DNA of 39,837 bases from an uncultured Treponema sp. (GTDB lineage Bacteria > Spirochaetota > Spirochaetia > Treponematales > Treponemataceae). Of this stretch, positions 17,963 through 28,000 are shown one piece after another. The stretch's first letter is position 1; every line of letters begins with the position of its first letter. The stretch is from contig CAJOEO010000016.1 in NCBI GenBank assembly GCA_905233535.1, positions 1 to 39,837 on the forward strand, read 5' to 3'. The notes under the pieces were generated by a model, which saw only the letters and a program-made list of their open reading frames with translations, was not told where the DNA came from and ran no database searches. The translations under genes were made by a program, and so were the position numbers.

Positions 17963-18372
17963 AGGTTCTAATAGACACAAATGTCATCATCGACATAATA
18001 AACAATAGAAGCCAATTCGTGCAGGATTCACTGTCTGCGCTGCAGCTTGTGCTGAAAGAGCATAATGCGTGCATATCGACAACGACGATTACCGATGTTG
18101 TCTACATAACAAAAAAGGCATTTTCTGATTCAGAAGTCCAGAAAAAAGCACTCTCTGCATTCTTCGAAAAATTGACGATTCTTTCCGTCACCAAGGCGGA
18201 GATAAAAAAGGCGTTCGATTCTCAAATGAACGATTTTGAAGATGCAGTTCAAGCGTTCTGCGCGGAAAAAGCGGGCGCGAAGCTCATCATAACCAGAAAC
18301 ACAAAGGACTATGCGCTTTCCCCCGTAAATGCAATCACGCCTTCGGATTTTCTGAAAACACGGCGCGAGTAA
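17959..18372 (+). CDS. PIN-domain toxin (VapC-like)
   Basis: MKVLIDTNVIIDIINNR ... CISTTTITDVVYI ... DFEDAVQAFCAEKAGAKLIITRNTKDY. Confidence 0.85.
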   Translation: MKVLIDTNVIIDIINNRSQFVQDSLSALQLVLKEHNACISTTTITDVVYITKKAFSDSEVQKKALSAFFEKLTILSVTKAEIKKAFDSQMNDFEDAVQAFCAEKAGAKLIITRNTKDYALSPVNAITPSDFLKTRRE

Positions 18373-18418
18373 TGAAAAACGCAAAAATCGCCGTCCTCGA
18401 TTTGATTCGCAAATATAT

Positions 18419-18659
18419 GTAGTTTTTTCGCTTCCGAAATTTTACGAACCGCATTTTCCGCAATTCGTAAAATTTGGCGAATCAAACGAAAATCTGAAAA
18501 TCGTCTTTGAAAAAATCCATAGAAAATCAAAAAATCGAATTTGGTCAATTCAAAAAAGACTTAAAATGTGCAAAAACTGACGGTCTTTCGGAACTGCAAA
18601 TTGCCCACATTCAGACAATCATCGACGATATTGTGGAAATTAAAGTTGCAACCAAATAA
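18419..18659 (+). pseudogene. remnant coding segments of an unidentified gene, split across frames
   Basis: Frame 1 VVFSLPKFYEPHFPQFVKFGESNENLKIVFEKIHRKS; then another frame ENQKIEFGQFKKDLKCAKTDGLSELQIAHIQTIIDDIVEIKVATK*; no intact ORF. Confidence 0.35.
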
Positions 18660-18793
18660 AAAAAATCGCCCGCTCCTCCAACCACCGAAGAAGCGGGCAT
18701 CTTCGGTGGTTTCGACTCCGTCTGGGTGACCGAGCTATAAATCGTTTTACAAATCGTACTCATTATAGTATTATTTGTCATTCGAGGTATGAT

Positions 18794-19051
18794 ATGGATA
18801 TCAAAATCACTGCGAACGATTTGAAAGTAAAGGGCGTAACGCTCATTGATTCTGTTGTTGATGAAAACGAAAGCGCAATTATCACAGTTCACGGAAAAGA
18901 AAAATATGTCGTTCTTAAAATTGCCGATTACAACCGAATGAGAGAACTGGAACTTGAGGAAGCGATTCAAGAATCAAAAGCGGATATTGCCGCAGGAAGA
19001 TTTCATACAGACGGAATCGATGCGCATTTGAAGCGGGTTTGTGATGTTTAA
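18794..19051 (+). CDS. Phd/YefM-like antitoxin
   Basis: LKVKGVTLIDSVVDENESAIITVHGKEKYVVLKIADYNRM; overlaps downstream RelE-like ORF. Confidence 0.75.
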   Translation: MDIKITANDLKVKGVTLIDSVVDENESAIITVHGKEKYVVLKIADYNRMRELELEEAIQESKADIAAGRFHTDGIDAHLKRVCDV

Positions 19052-19313
19052 GATAATTTTCACCGATTCCTACGAGAAGCGCGTCAAAAAATTCCTCAAA
19101 AAGCATCCCGACTTGCTCGGTTTATACGAAAAGACTCTAAAACTAATGGAACTCAATCCATATCACCCATCACTAAGGCTTCACAAATTCTCGGAATTAT
19201 TTTCGGTTTCGATAAATATGCAGTACAGAATCTCGATTGACTTCAAGCTTGAGAACGACACGATAACGCCGATTGACATAGGCGACCACAAGCAGATTTA
19301 CGGAAAAGAATAA
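19044..19313 (+). CDS. RelE/ParE-superfamily toxin
   Basis: MFKIIFTDSYEKRVKKFLKKHPDLLGLYEKTLKLMELNPYHPSLRLHKF...YRISIDF. Confidence 0.78.
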   Translation: MFKIIFTDSYEKRVKKFLKKHPDLLGLYEKTLKLMELNPYHPSLRLHKFSELFSVSINMQYRISIDFKLENDTITPIDIGDHKQIYGKE

Positions 19314-19604
19314 AAACCGCCTTCTCAAATCCAAAATCGAAAAAGAGCAAGATTTATTTCTTGAAAAATCGCTGTGTGTTCCCGTGTTGACCAAAGTCAG
19401 AACAAGGATTTTCTTGTTCTCTTTTTCATCAAACTCTTTCAAATACAACAATAACCAGTCAGGCTGAATATGACATTCCCAAACATCTTTAAAATTTCCG
19501 ACAAGTTGATGATTGTGGAATTTTTCTTCAAGTACTTCGTTTTTCATCAATTTGCCGATAACTTCTTCCAGTAATGAAATGTCCAGACCGCGTTTTTCAG
19601 ACAT
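19300..19604 (-). pseudogene. YafQ-family toxin remnant (N-terminus lost)
   Basis: KRGLDISLLEEVIGKLMKNEVLEEKFHNHQLVGNFKDVWECHIQPDWLLLYLKE...LVNTGTHSDF is YafQ-like; in-frame TGA directly before MSEKRG and no N-terminal strand. Confidence 0.6.
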
Positions 19605-19620
19605 TCAAAAACGATTTGCC

Positions 19621-19740
19621 CTACAAGATACAAAACATTGTATTTTTTGATTTTTCCCATCGGTCAATTAATTCTTTTTTATGCATTTCTGCCCAAGCAA
19701 GAATCAATTTCAATTTGCTCGCAAGGAAAAGACCTTGCAA
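19621..19740 (-). pseudogene. C-terminal fragment of a DUF4160-type protein
   Basis: LQGLFLASKLKLILAWAEMHKKELIDRWEKSKNTM* resembles the DUF4160 C-terminal helices; no upstream start or N-terminal half. Confidence 0.45.
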
Positions 19741-19798
19741 AAATAAATTGATTATATCACAAATGATTTTTTAAAAGAAATCGCCCGAAAATAAAAAA

Positions 19799-19836
19799 CA
19801 CCCGCAAGATTCGCAAAAATCGTGCGGGTGTTTTTA
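19799..19836. terminator. bidirectional intrinsic terminator downstream of gdhA
   Basis: ACACCCGCA...TGCGGGTGTTTTTA. Confidence 0.75.
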
Positions 19837-19874
19837 GCGGCTTTGACTCTGCGCTCAGCCGCCGAATTATGAAA

Positions 19875-21245
19875 TCAGACCAAGCCTTGAGCCATCATTG
19901 CGCGGGCAACCTTCAAGAAGCCGTAGATGTTCGCGCCCGAAACATAGTCAACGGTCGCGCTCGGCGCGTATTTTTTCGCTGTCGCGTAAGCGTTGTCGTG
20001 AATGTTCGTCATAATCTGCTTGAGTTTCGCGTCAACTTCCTCGCGAGTCCACGAAAGCCGCTCCGAGTTTTGCGACATTTCAAGTCCAGAAACCGCAACG
20101 CCGCCAGCGTTCGACGCTTTGCCCGGCGCAAAAAGAACGCCTTTCGACTGTAGATAAGCGATTGCGTCCGCGCGTGTCGGCATATTCGCGCCCTCGGCAA
20201 CGAGTTTCACGCCGTTCGCAACGAGTTTTTCCGCATCTTCCATATAGATTTCGTCCTGCGTTGCACACGGGAACGCGCAGTCCGCCTTAACTCCCCACGG
20301 TTTTTCGCCTTTGAAGAATTTTGCGTTCGGATATTTTTTGATGTAAGCGTCGATTTTTTCTTTGCGAGCGCGGAATTCCATAACATACGCCAATTTCTCC
20401 GCGTCGATTCCGTCTTCGTCCAAAATGTATCCCGTGGAATCAGAAAGCGTGATGACTTTTCCGCCGAGTTGCGTAACTTTTTCGCAAGCGTACTGCGCAA
20501 CATTTCCGTCGCCAGAGATGATTGCCGTCTTTCCTTTGAAATCCGTTCCCGCCGCTTTGAGCATACATTCCGCAAAATAAATGAGTCCGTAGCCAGTCGC
20601 TTCGGGGCGAATGAGCGAGCCGCCAAAATCCAAGCCTTTGCCCGTAAGAACACCCGTAAATTGATTAGTGATTCTCTTGTACTGACCGAACATATACGCG
20701 ACTTCTTTTCCGCCAACGCCTTTGTCGCCCGCTGGAACGTCAGTGTCCGCGCCGATGTGGCGGTACAATTCTGTAATGAAACTCTGGCAGAATCTCATAA
20801 TTTCGCCGTCAGATTTTCCGTGTCCGTCAAAATCCGAGCCGCCTTTGCCGCCTCCCATTGGAAGAGTTGTGAGCGAGTTTTTGAGAACCTGCTCGAATCC
20901 CAAGAATTTAAGAACGTCAAGACCAACTTCTGGAGAGAATCGCAAGCCTCCTTTGTACGGACCGATTGCGCTGTTGAACTGAACGCGGAATCCGCGGTTG
21001 ACGTGAGGTTTTCCCTGGTCGTCTGTCCACGGCACGCGGAACATAATGATTCGCTCTGGCTCAACGAATCGTTCGAGAACAGCGGTGTTTTCCAATTCTG
21101 GCATCGTGTCCACAACTGGCGAAAGCGTTTCCAAAACAAGACCCGCTGCCTGCAAAAAATGCTCCTGGTCAGCGTAGCGAGTTTTAAGTTCGTCCCAAAC
21201 GCGCTTGCAATAAGCGTTCTTCACATTGAATTCTTTGATTGCCAT
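19875..21245 (-). CDS. gdhA: glutamate dehydrogenase (NADP-type)
   Basis: GPYKGGLRFSPEVGLDVLKFLGFEQVLKNSLTTLPMGGGKGGSDFDGHGKSDGEIMRFCQSF. Confidence 0.97.
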   Translation of the reverse strand: MAIKEFNVKNAYCKRVWDELKTRYADQEHFLQAAGLVLETLSPVVDTMPELENTAVLERFVEPERIIMFRVPWTDDQGKPHVNRGFRVQFNSAIGPYKGGLRFSPEVGLDVLKFLGFEQVLKNSLTTLPMGGGKGGSDFDGHGKSDGEIMRFCQSFITELYRHIGADTDVPAGDKGVGGKEVAYMFGQYKRITNQFTGVLTGKGLDFGGSLIRPEATGYGLIYFAECMLKAAGTDFKGKTAIISGDGNVAQYACEKVTQLGGKVITLSDSTGYILDEDGIDAEKLAYVMEFRARKEKIDAYIKKYPNAKFFKGEKPWGVKADCAFPCATQDEIYMEDAEKLVANGVKLVAEGANMPTRADAIAYLQSKGVLFAPGKASNAGGVAVSGLEMSQNSERLSWTREEVDAKLKQIMTNIHDNAYATAKKYAPSATVDYVSGANIYGFLKVARAMMAQGLV

Positions 21246-21270
21246 ATTTTTTCTCCTTGTCTTTTGGCAT

Positions 21271-21331
21271 AAAAAAAGGTGTCAAAAACGAACCGACTGT
21301 AAAATTCAATCGATTTATTTTTGACACCTTT
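21271..21331 (-). promoter_or_regulatory. candidate attenuator hairpin in gdhA 5' leader
   Basis: 14-bp perfect inverted repeat AAAGGTGTCAAAAA (21275-21288)/TTTTTGACACCTTT (21318-21331), inner stem CGATTG/CAGTCG, followed on the minus strand by TTTTTTT. Confidence 0.65.
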
Positions 21332-21343
21332 GTCGAGAAAAGA

Positions 21344-21372
21344 GAGTAGCAAAAACAAAAAAAAATGTCAAC
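21344..21372 (-). promoter_or_regulatory. gdhA sigma70-type promoter
   Basis: Minus strand TTGACA-N17-TACTCT, predicted TSS a few nt before the hairpin. Confidence 0.65.
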
Positions 21373-21505
21373 GCATCGAGCAAGTTTTCAAAAATCTTAG
21401 AAATTCGTACTTTTCGGCAGAAAAATGCAAAACTTTAATTTTATTTGCCAACTCATCTTTTTTCTGCTATTATTTTTTACATTGTTACATATCTAAGGAG
21501 ATTTT

Positions 21506-22531
21506 ATGGACAAGGTTGTTACTTTCGGCGAGATTATGCTTAGAATTCAGCCAGCGGATTATTATCGCTTTGTGCAGGTCGATTCTATGACTACGACTTT
21601 CGGCGGTGGCGAGGCGAATGTTTCCGTTTCGCTTGCAAACTACGGATTCGATTCGTATTTTGTTACAAAACTTCCAACCCACGAAATCGGTCAGGCGGCG
21701 GTGAATTCGCTTCGCAAATACGGCGTAAACACGGAATTCATTGTTCGCGGTGGTCCTCGCGTTGGTATTTACTACAACGAAAAAGGCGCGTCGCAGCGTG
21801 GTTCAAAATGCATTTACGACCGCGCAGGTTCTTCGATTCAACTTGCAAAACCAGAAGAATTCGACTGGAAGAAGATTCTTGCTGGTGCAAAATGGTTTCA
21901 CATCACTGGAATCACGCCCGCACTTGGACCGAATATGGTTCAGGCTTGCATTGAGGCGTGCAAAGTTGCGCGCGAACTTGGCGTTACGACTTCATGCGAT
22001 TTGAACTACCGCGGAAAGCTTTGGACAAAAGACGAGGCTCGTGCGGCAATGAGCGAAATCTGCAAATACATCGATGTTTGCATTTCCAACGAAGACGACG
22101 CAAACGATGTTTTCGGAATCAAATCTGAAGGAACGGACACAACAAAAGGCGAACTCAACAACGAAGGCTATCTTTCTGTTGCCCGCCAGCTCAAAGAGAA
22201 ATTCGGCTTCAAGAAAGTTGCAATCACGCTCCGCTCGTCAATCAACGCGAACCGCAACGACTGGCAGGCTCTTTTGTACTGCGACGACAAAGACTACGCA
22301 TTCTCAAAGAAATACGAGCTTTGGATTGTTGACCGCGTAGGTGGCGGCGATTCGTTTGGTGGCGGTCTTATCTGCTCTCTTCTTTCTGGAAAGAACACGC
22401 AGGACGCAATCAACTGGGCGGTTGCAGCAAGCGCGCTCAAGCACTCGATTATCGGCGACTACAACATGGTCAGCGCGGACGAGGTGAACAAACTCGCAGG
22501 TGGCGACGGTTCTGGACGAATCCAGCGATAA
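21506..22531 (+). CDS. PfkB-family sugar kinase, likely 2-dehydro-3-deoxygluconokinase
   Basis: VVTFGEIMLRI, GGGEANVSVSLANYG, DRVGGGDSFGGGLI. Confidence 0.85.
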   Translation: MDKVVTFGEIMLRIQPADYYRFVQVDSMTTTFGGGEANVSVSLANYGFDSYFVTKLPTHEIGQAAVNSLRKYGVNTEFIVRGGPRVGIYYNEKGASQRGSKCIYDRAGSSIQLAKPEEFDWKKILAGAKWFHITGITPALGPNMVQACIEACKVARELGVTTSCDLNYRGKLWTKDEARAAMSEICKYIDVCISNEDDANDVFGIKSEGTDTTKGELNNEGYLSVARQLKEKFGFKKVAITLRSSINANRNDWQALLYCDDKDYAFSKKYELWIVDRVGGGDSFGGGLICSLLSGKNTQDAINWAVAASALKHSIIGDYNMVSADEVNKLAGGDGSGRIQR

Positions 22532-22551
22532 ACGAAAAATTTTCGTGAATC

Positions 22552-22583
22552 AAAAAGACTCGCTTTTTGGCGAGTCTTTTTTG
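22552..22583 (+). terminator. intrinsic terminator
   Basis: AAAGACTCGC-ttttt-GGCGAGTCTTTTTT. Confidence 0.88.
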
Positions 22584-22666
22584 TTTTTGGGGCTTTGAGA
22601 AAAGTCAATTTGGAAAATCTGCACAAAATTCGTTTTGTTGTGGTATCATCAAAGAGGGGTATTTGT

Positions 22667-24253
22667 ATGGCAAGAAGTTTGATTTGTTTATGCCTTACAG
22701 GGCAAACGTTGGAAGAGGATTTGGATATTGCTAACGAATATCGTGCATACATTGATATAGTTGAATTGCGAGCAGATTTCCTTACAGAAGACGAGCGACT
22801 TAGAATTCGTGAATTTCCAGAAATGGTGAAAATGCCATGTATTCTTACGATTCGCAGAATTTGCGACGGCGGACGTTATTCTGACGGCGAAGGCGCGCGG
22901 ACTGCACTTTTTGCGCGTGCGCTTGCGTTTGCTCAGCAAGATTCGCGGAAAAACTTTGCCTACGTTGATTTTGAAGAGGATTTTCAAGTGCCGAGTTTGG
23001 AAGACGCGGCGATGGCGTTCGGAACAAAAATCATTCGTTCGTTTCACGATATGGAAAATCCCGTTGACAACGTGGCAGAAAAAATACGCGCGCTTCGTTT
23101 GACGGGCTACGAAATTTCAAAAGTTGCGTTTATGCCACACGGACTTTCTGACGTAACATCGCTTTTTCAAGAAGCGTCGCAATTCCGAGGAACAGAACAA
23201 ATCGTTTGTGCGATGGGCGAATTTGGACTTCCGTCTAGGATTTTGGCGGCAAAATTCAATTCATATTTAACGTATACGTCGCCCGCTGAATTGTTGGAAA
23301 ATCTTAGTGTGATTGGGCATTGCGACCCAAAAACGCTTGAGCAAAGTTATCGTTTCCGTTCGATAAGTGCGCGGACGCGAGTTTTTGGAATCACTGGGTA
23401 TCCGCTAAAAGTTACGGCAAGCCCAAAGATTCACAACGAAAAACAACGTCAACTTCTTTTGGATTCCGTTTACATTCCGTTCCGTTCCGAAACGGCGCAA
23501 GAAGCGTTTGATTTTGCCGACGCGCTTGGAATGTTGGGCTACAGCGTAACGATTCCGCATAAAGAATCGATTATAGAATATTTGGATTGGACGGACGAAA
23601 AAGTCAAAAAAATCGGTGCGTGCAACACGGTCATAAAAAGCGGAAAAGAATGGCGCGGCTACAACACGGATTGCACAGGATTTTCTCGTTCGCTTGTGGA
23701 ATTTGTTGAAAAAGCCACGGGAAAAATCGGGATTGACGGAATGAAAGTTTCCGTTATTGGTGCGGGCGGCGCAAGCCGTGCAATCGTTTACGCGCTAAAA
23801 GAATTGGGCGCGAACGTTTGCGTTTTTAATCGAACAAGCATGAAAGCGCGAAAACTTGCGGAGCAGTTCGGCTTTGCTTGGGCGGGGCTTGGCGCGGATT
23901 CGATTTCAAAAATCAGTGAATATTCCGACATAATCGTTCAAACTACGAGTAAAGGCATGGGAATTACGGAAGACAGCGACGAATCGAACGACCCGCTTTG
24001 GTTCTACGAATTCACTGGAAAAGAACTCGTTTACGACGTAATTTACGAGCCTGAGCAAACGCCGATTCTAAAACGCGCATCTCTTTGCGGGTGCAAAACG
24101 TGCAACGGATATACGATGTTCATTTATCAAGCGATTTTGCAAATTGAACTTTTTATGCAATCGTACACCGAAGCGACCGCCCCGCGCGACCGCGCGTCTA
24201 TAAAACGAATGATAAATGTTCTTTTGAATTCAATGGGACTTGAAAAAATTTAA
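22667..24253 (+). CDS. bifunctional 3-dehydroquinate dehydratase / shikimate dehydrogenase
   Basis: N-terminal class I DHQase pattern (VELRADFL, KIIRSFHD) fused to AroE (FGITGYPLKVTASPKIHN, VTIPHKE, GAGGASRAI, YNTDCTGF). Confidence 0.9.
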   Translation: MARSLICLCLTGQTLEEDLDIANEYRAYIDIVELRADFLTEDERLRIREFPEMVKMPCILTIRRICDGGRYSDGEGARTALFARALAFAQQDSRKNFAYVDFEEDFQVPSLEDAAMAFGTKIIRSFHDMENPVDNVAEKIRALRLTGYEISKVAFMPHGLSDVTSLFQEASQFRGTEQIVCAMGEFGLPSRILAAKFNSYLTYTSPAELLENLSVIGHCDPKTLEQSYRFRSISARTRVFGITGYPLKVTASPKIHNEKQRQLLLDSVYIPFRSETAQEAFDFADALGMLGYSVTIPHKESIIEYLDWTDEKVKKIGACNTVIKSGKEWRGYNTDCTGFSRSLVEFVEKATGKIGIDGMKVSVIGAGGASRAIVYALKELGANVCVFNRTSMKARKLAEQFGFAWAGLGADSISKISEYSDIIVQTTSKGMGITEDSDESNDPLWFYEFTGKELVYDVIYEPEQTPILKRASLCGCKTCNGYTMFIYQAILQIELFMQSYTEATAPRDRASIKRMINVLLNSMGLEKI

Positions 24254-24257
24254 AATA

Positions 24258-24290
24258 AAAATGCCGATGAATTTGAAAAATCGGCATTTT
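24258..24290. terminator. intrinsic terminator
   Basis: AAAATGCCGA...TCGGCATTTT. Confidence 0.75.
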
Positions 24291-24311
24291 AAAATGGAGA
24301 AAATCTAAAAA

Positions 24312-24979
24312 ATGACGCAAAGCGAACAAAAAAAAATCGTGGCAAAAACCGCAATCGACACTTTGATTGAAGAAGGACGGATTTTTAGCGGAATGAAAAT
24401 CGGGCTTGGCACGGGCAGCGAACTCTAAAAGATATAAAAGCCGTTCCGACGAGTTTTCAGACCGAAAATTTTTGTCGCGATTTGGGAATTGACGTTTTTG
24501 CGTTGAACGACCGCGAAATCGGCGGCGCGGTGGATTTAACGATTGACGGCGCGGACGAAATCGACCCGAACGGAAATCTAATAAAAGGCGGTGGCGCGGC
24601 GTTGCTTTTGGAAAAAATTCTTGCGTACAATTCCGCGTTTTACGCAATCGTTGCCGACGAAACAAAATCCGTTTTGAATCTTGGCACAAAATTTCCGCTT
24701 CCCGTGGAAATCATTTCGGTGGCGCGAAAAAGCGTGGAAAACGCTCTAAAAAAATTGGGCGCAAAAACCACGCTTCGCGAAGGCGTAAAAAAATGCGGTC
24801 CTGTCATCACGGATTTTGGGCATTGGATTTTGGATTGCCTTTGGGATTTTCCAGTTGACCCGTGCGAAATGGAAGAAAAAATCGCGAAAATTGCGGGCGT
24901 TGTGGAAGTTGGATTTTTCACAAAAAATCACCCGACCGTTTTTATTGCACATTCTGACGGAACCGTGGAAAGACGATAA
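24312..24979 (+). pseudogene. rpiA: ribose-5-phosphate isomerase A, interrupted by internal out-of-frame deletion
   Basis: MTQSEQKKIVAKTAIDTLIEEGRIFSGMKIGLGTGSEL* then another frame LKDIKAVPTSFQTENFCRDLGIDVFALND...VDLTIDGADEIDPNGNLIKGGGAALLLEK... Confidence 0.88.
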
Positions 24980-25062
24980 TTTAAATATTCACTATGCAAA
25001 AAAAAGTTTATACCACTGGATAATGCCGTAGTAATTTTTCAACCGTTCCAAAGGAGAATTTG

Positions 25063-28000
25063 ATGAAACGGATTTTCGCTTTATTTTTAGCGATGATGTG
25101 TGTATTTGTTCATGCAAAAACACATAGTCAATTTGCATCACAATATACTAGCCGAGTTTGGAACACCGTTGATGGACTTGCGGGAAACACAATCACCGAC
25201 ATTTTACAAGATTCAGACGGCTACATTTTTCTTGGAACTTACGAAGGACTTGTTCGTTTTGACGGAATCGAATTTGTGCTTTTAAATCAAAGTAAAAGTC
25301 CAGACTTTTCGTTTGCGTCTGCGCGGTCGCTTTTTGAAGATTCAAATGGGCAACTTTGGGTAGGTTCAAACGACCAGGGAATCACGGTTTTAAGCAAAAA
25401 TTCACAACACATAAAAAAATTTACCACAAAAGACGGATTGCCGAGCAATTCCATTCGTTCAATGTGCGAAGACAACAACGGAAACGTTTGGGTTGGAACG
25501 TCGTCTGGTTTGGCTTGTATTTCTTCGGATTGGACGGTTTTTGAACCAAAAGGAATCGATGTAATTCCAGGCGGAAATACTCACATTACTTTGCATATTT
25601 TCAAGGATTCGTTTGGTCGGCTTTGGATTTCGACTGGCGACGAAGGCGTGTTTTTTTACGAAAACGAATCTTTCAATCGTTTTGTTGGCTTAAAAAGTTT
25701 TAAGAATTTGGACATAACTACCGTTTCGCAAGGAATCGATGGGGCGATGTGGTTTGGCTGTGCGCCGCATTACGCTGTAAAATTCGACAAATCGGGAGAA
25801 CAGATTTATGACATTGGATTTGGTGCGCAAAAAGGTTCGGTTGTAAATTCGATTTTGCAAGACCGCGACGGCAACGTTTGGTTTGCGCTGGATAACGGCG
25901 TTTCTGTTTTGTCGGAGGGCGAACTTTTTGGATTTGACGAAACGTCAGAATTAACCGACGACAAAGTTACAAAAATCATGCAAGACCGCGAGGGAAACAT
26001 TTGGCTTGCCACGGACCGCGGTGGCGCGCAAAGATTTAGTCGCGCTCGATTTAAGGCGTTTCACACAAAAAACACGGTCAACGCGATTGTAGAAGATTTA
26101 ACGCGAAATTGCGTTTGGTTTGCCGCAGACGACGGACTTCTTTGTTGGAAAAATGGAAGTTTTGTTGAAACTAAAGAAACCGAATTTGTAAAAAAAATGC
26201 GCGTTCGGCACGTTGGCGTTACAAAAAACGGCGGGCTTCTAGTTTCAACGTATGAACAGTTGGGGCAGATTCTTTTTGATGCTGACGGTACGATTCACCA
26301 ATGGACAAAAGACGACGGACTTCCTGGAATGCGGGTTCGTGTGGCGATAGAAAATCGCGCGGGCGATTTATACATTGGAACGACTACGGGACTTGCGATT
26401 TTTAAAGCGGACGGCAAAAAAATCAAAATTCGCAAAGAAGACGGAATTCCAAACGAATACATAATGGCGTTGCACGAAGACGAACAAGGGCGCATTTGGG
26501 TTGGTACGGACGGCGGTGGCATTTTTATCGTTAAAAACGAAATCGTTGAAAAAATCATCACCACAAAAGAAGGACTTGCAGGAAATATAGTATTCAAAAT
26601 CGACGAAGTTCGTCCAAATGAAATTTGGGTCAACACGGGAACGGGCGTTTCGATTTTTCGTCCAAACGGAAAAATTGACAATTACAACGCATATCACGGA
26701 TTAGGCTCGGACAGCACGTTTCAAGCAATCGAAAGCAACGACGCGAAAATTTGGTTTACGTCGAACCGCGGACTTTTTTCCGTTCCGTCAAAAGAATTCG
26801 ACTCTCCGCCTGCTCAAAACTTGCTAACGAGCAAATGGTACGGACGCAGCGACGGAATAATCACAAGTGGAATTACGTCAACGTCGCTTTCAATGCGCGA
26901 TTCTTCGGGGAATTTGTGGTTTACGCTAATCGACGGTTTTTTGCTTAGAAACGCCACAAACAAAAGTGAAAAGCCAAGTCCGCCAATCGTTCACATCGAA
27001 GAAATCAAAATTGGCGAACGAACCGTTCGTTTGGACGGAAGCCCCGTCATAATTTATCCAGGCGAAAATCGCGTTAATATAAAATTTTCGGGTTTAAGTT
27101 ATTCCGCTCCTGAACAAGTTAGATACAAAACATTTTTGCGCGGATTCGATTCCGACTATACAAATTGGAATTCTTCTCGAACTGTATCCTATACAAATCT
27201 CGCACCAAAAAAATATTACTTCACCGTAATTGCGCAAGGTGGCGACGAATCCGTCAGCCCGCCAAGCGAAACGTGCATAATCGACGTGCGACCTGCGTTT
27301 TATCAATTAAGTTGGTTTTGGCTCGTTTCGATTTCGGCGTTCGCGCTTTTATTTTTCTTGATTTTGCGCGGAAGATTAAACATGATAAAACGCCAGCAAG
27401 AATTCCTCGAATCCCAAATTCACGAAAGAACCGAAAGTCTTTTGTCGTTGCAGCGCGACCTCGAAAAGAAAGTCGAAGAGCGAACGGCAGAATTAAAACG
27501 CGAAAAAGAGCGAGTGGATTTGATTTCCGTGGAAGTTGTGGGCGCGCTTGCAAGTACAATCGATGCAAAAGACAAGTATACAAACGGACATTCGCGTCGC
27601 GTAGCGGAATATTCAAAAATGTTGGCAAAAGCTCTCGGCAAAGACGAGGAATACCAATCAAATATCTACTATATCGCGCTTCTACATGACATCGGCAAAA
27701 TTGGCATTCCTGACACGATAATCAATAAACCTGGAAAACTCACGGACGAAGAATTTAGAACTATACAACAGCACCCAGAATTCGGTTTTAAGATTCTAAA
27801 ATCCATAACCACGATGCCCGAAGTTAGCGTGGGTGCGCGGTGGCATCACGAACGCTACGATGGGCGCGGCTACCCCGACCATTTGGCAGGCGAGCAGATT
27901 CCAGAAATTGCGCGAATAATTTGCGTGGCGGACAGTTACGACGCAATGACATCGAATCGAAGTTACAGAAAATATTTGCCGCAAGCCGTTGTTCGCGAAG

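Noticed and set aside
20469-21272. 267-aa plus-strand ORF opposite gdhA
   Set aside because: gdhA on the minus strand is unambiguous; the overlap is complete.
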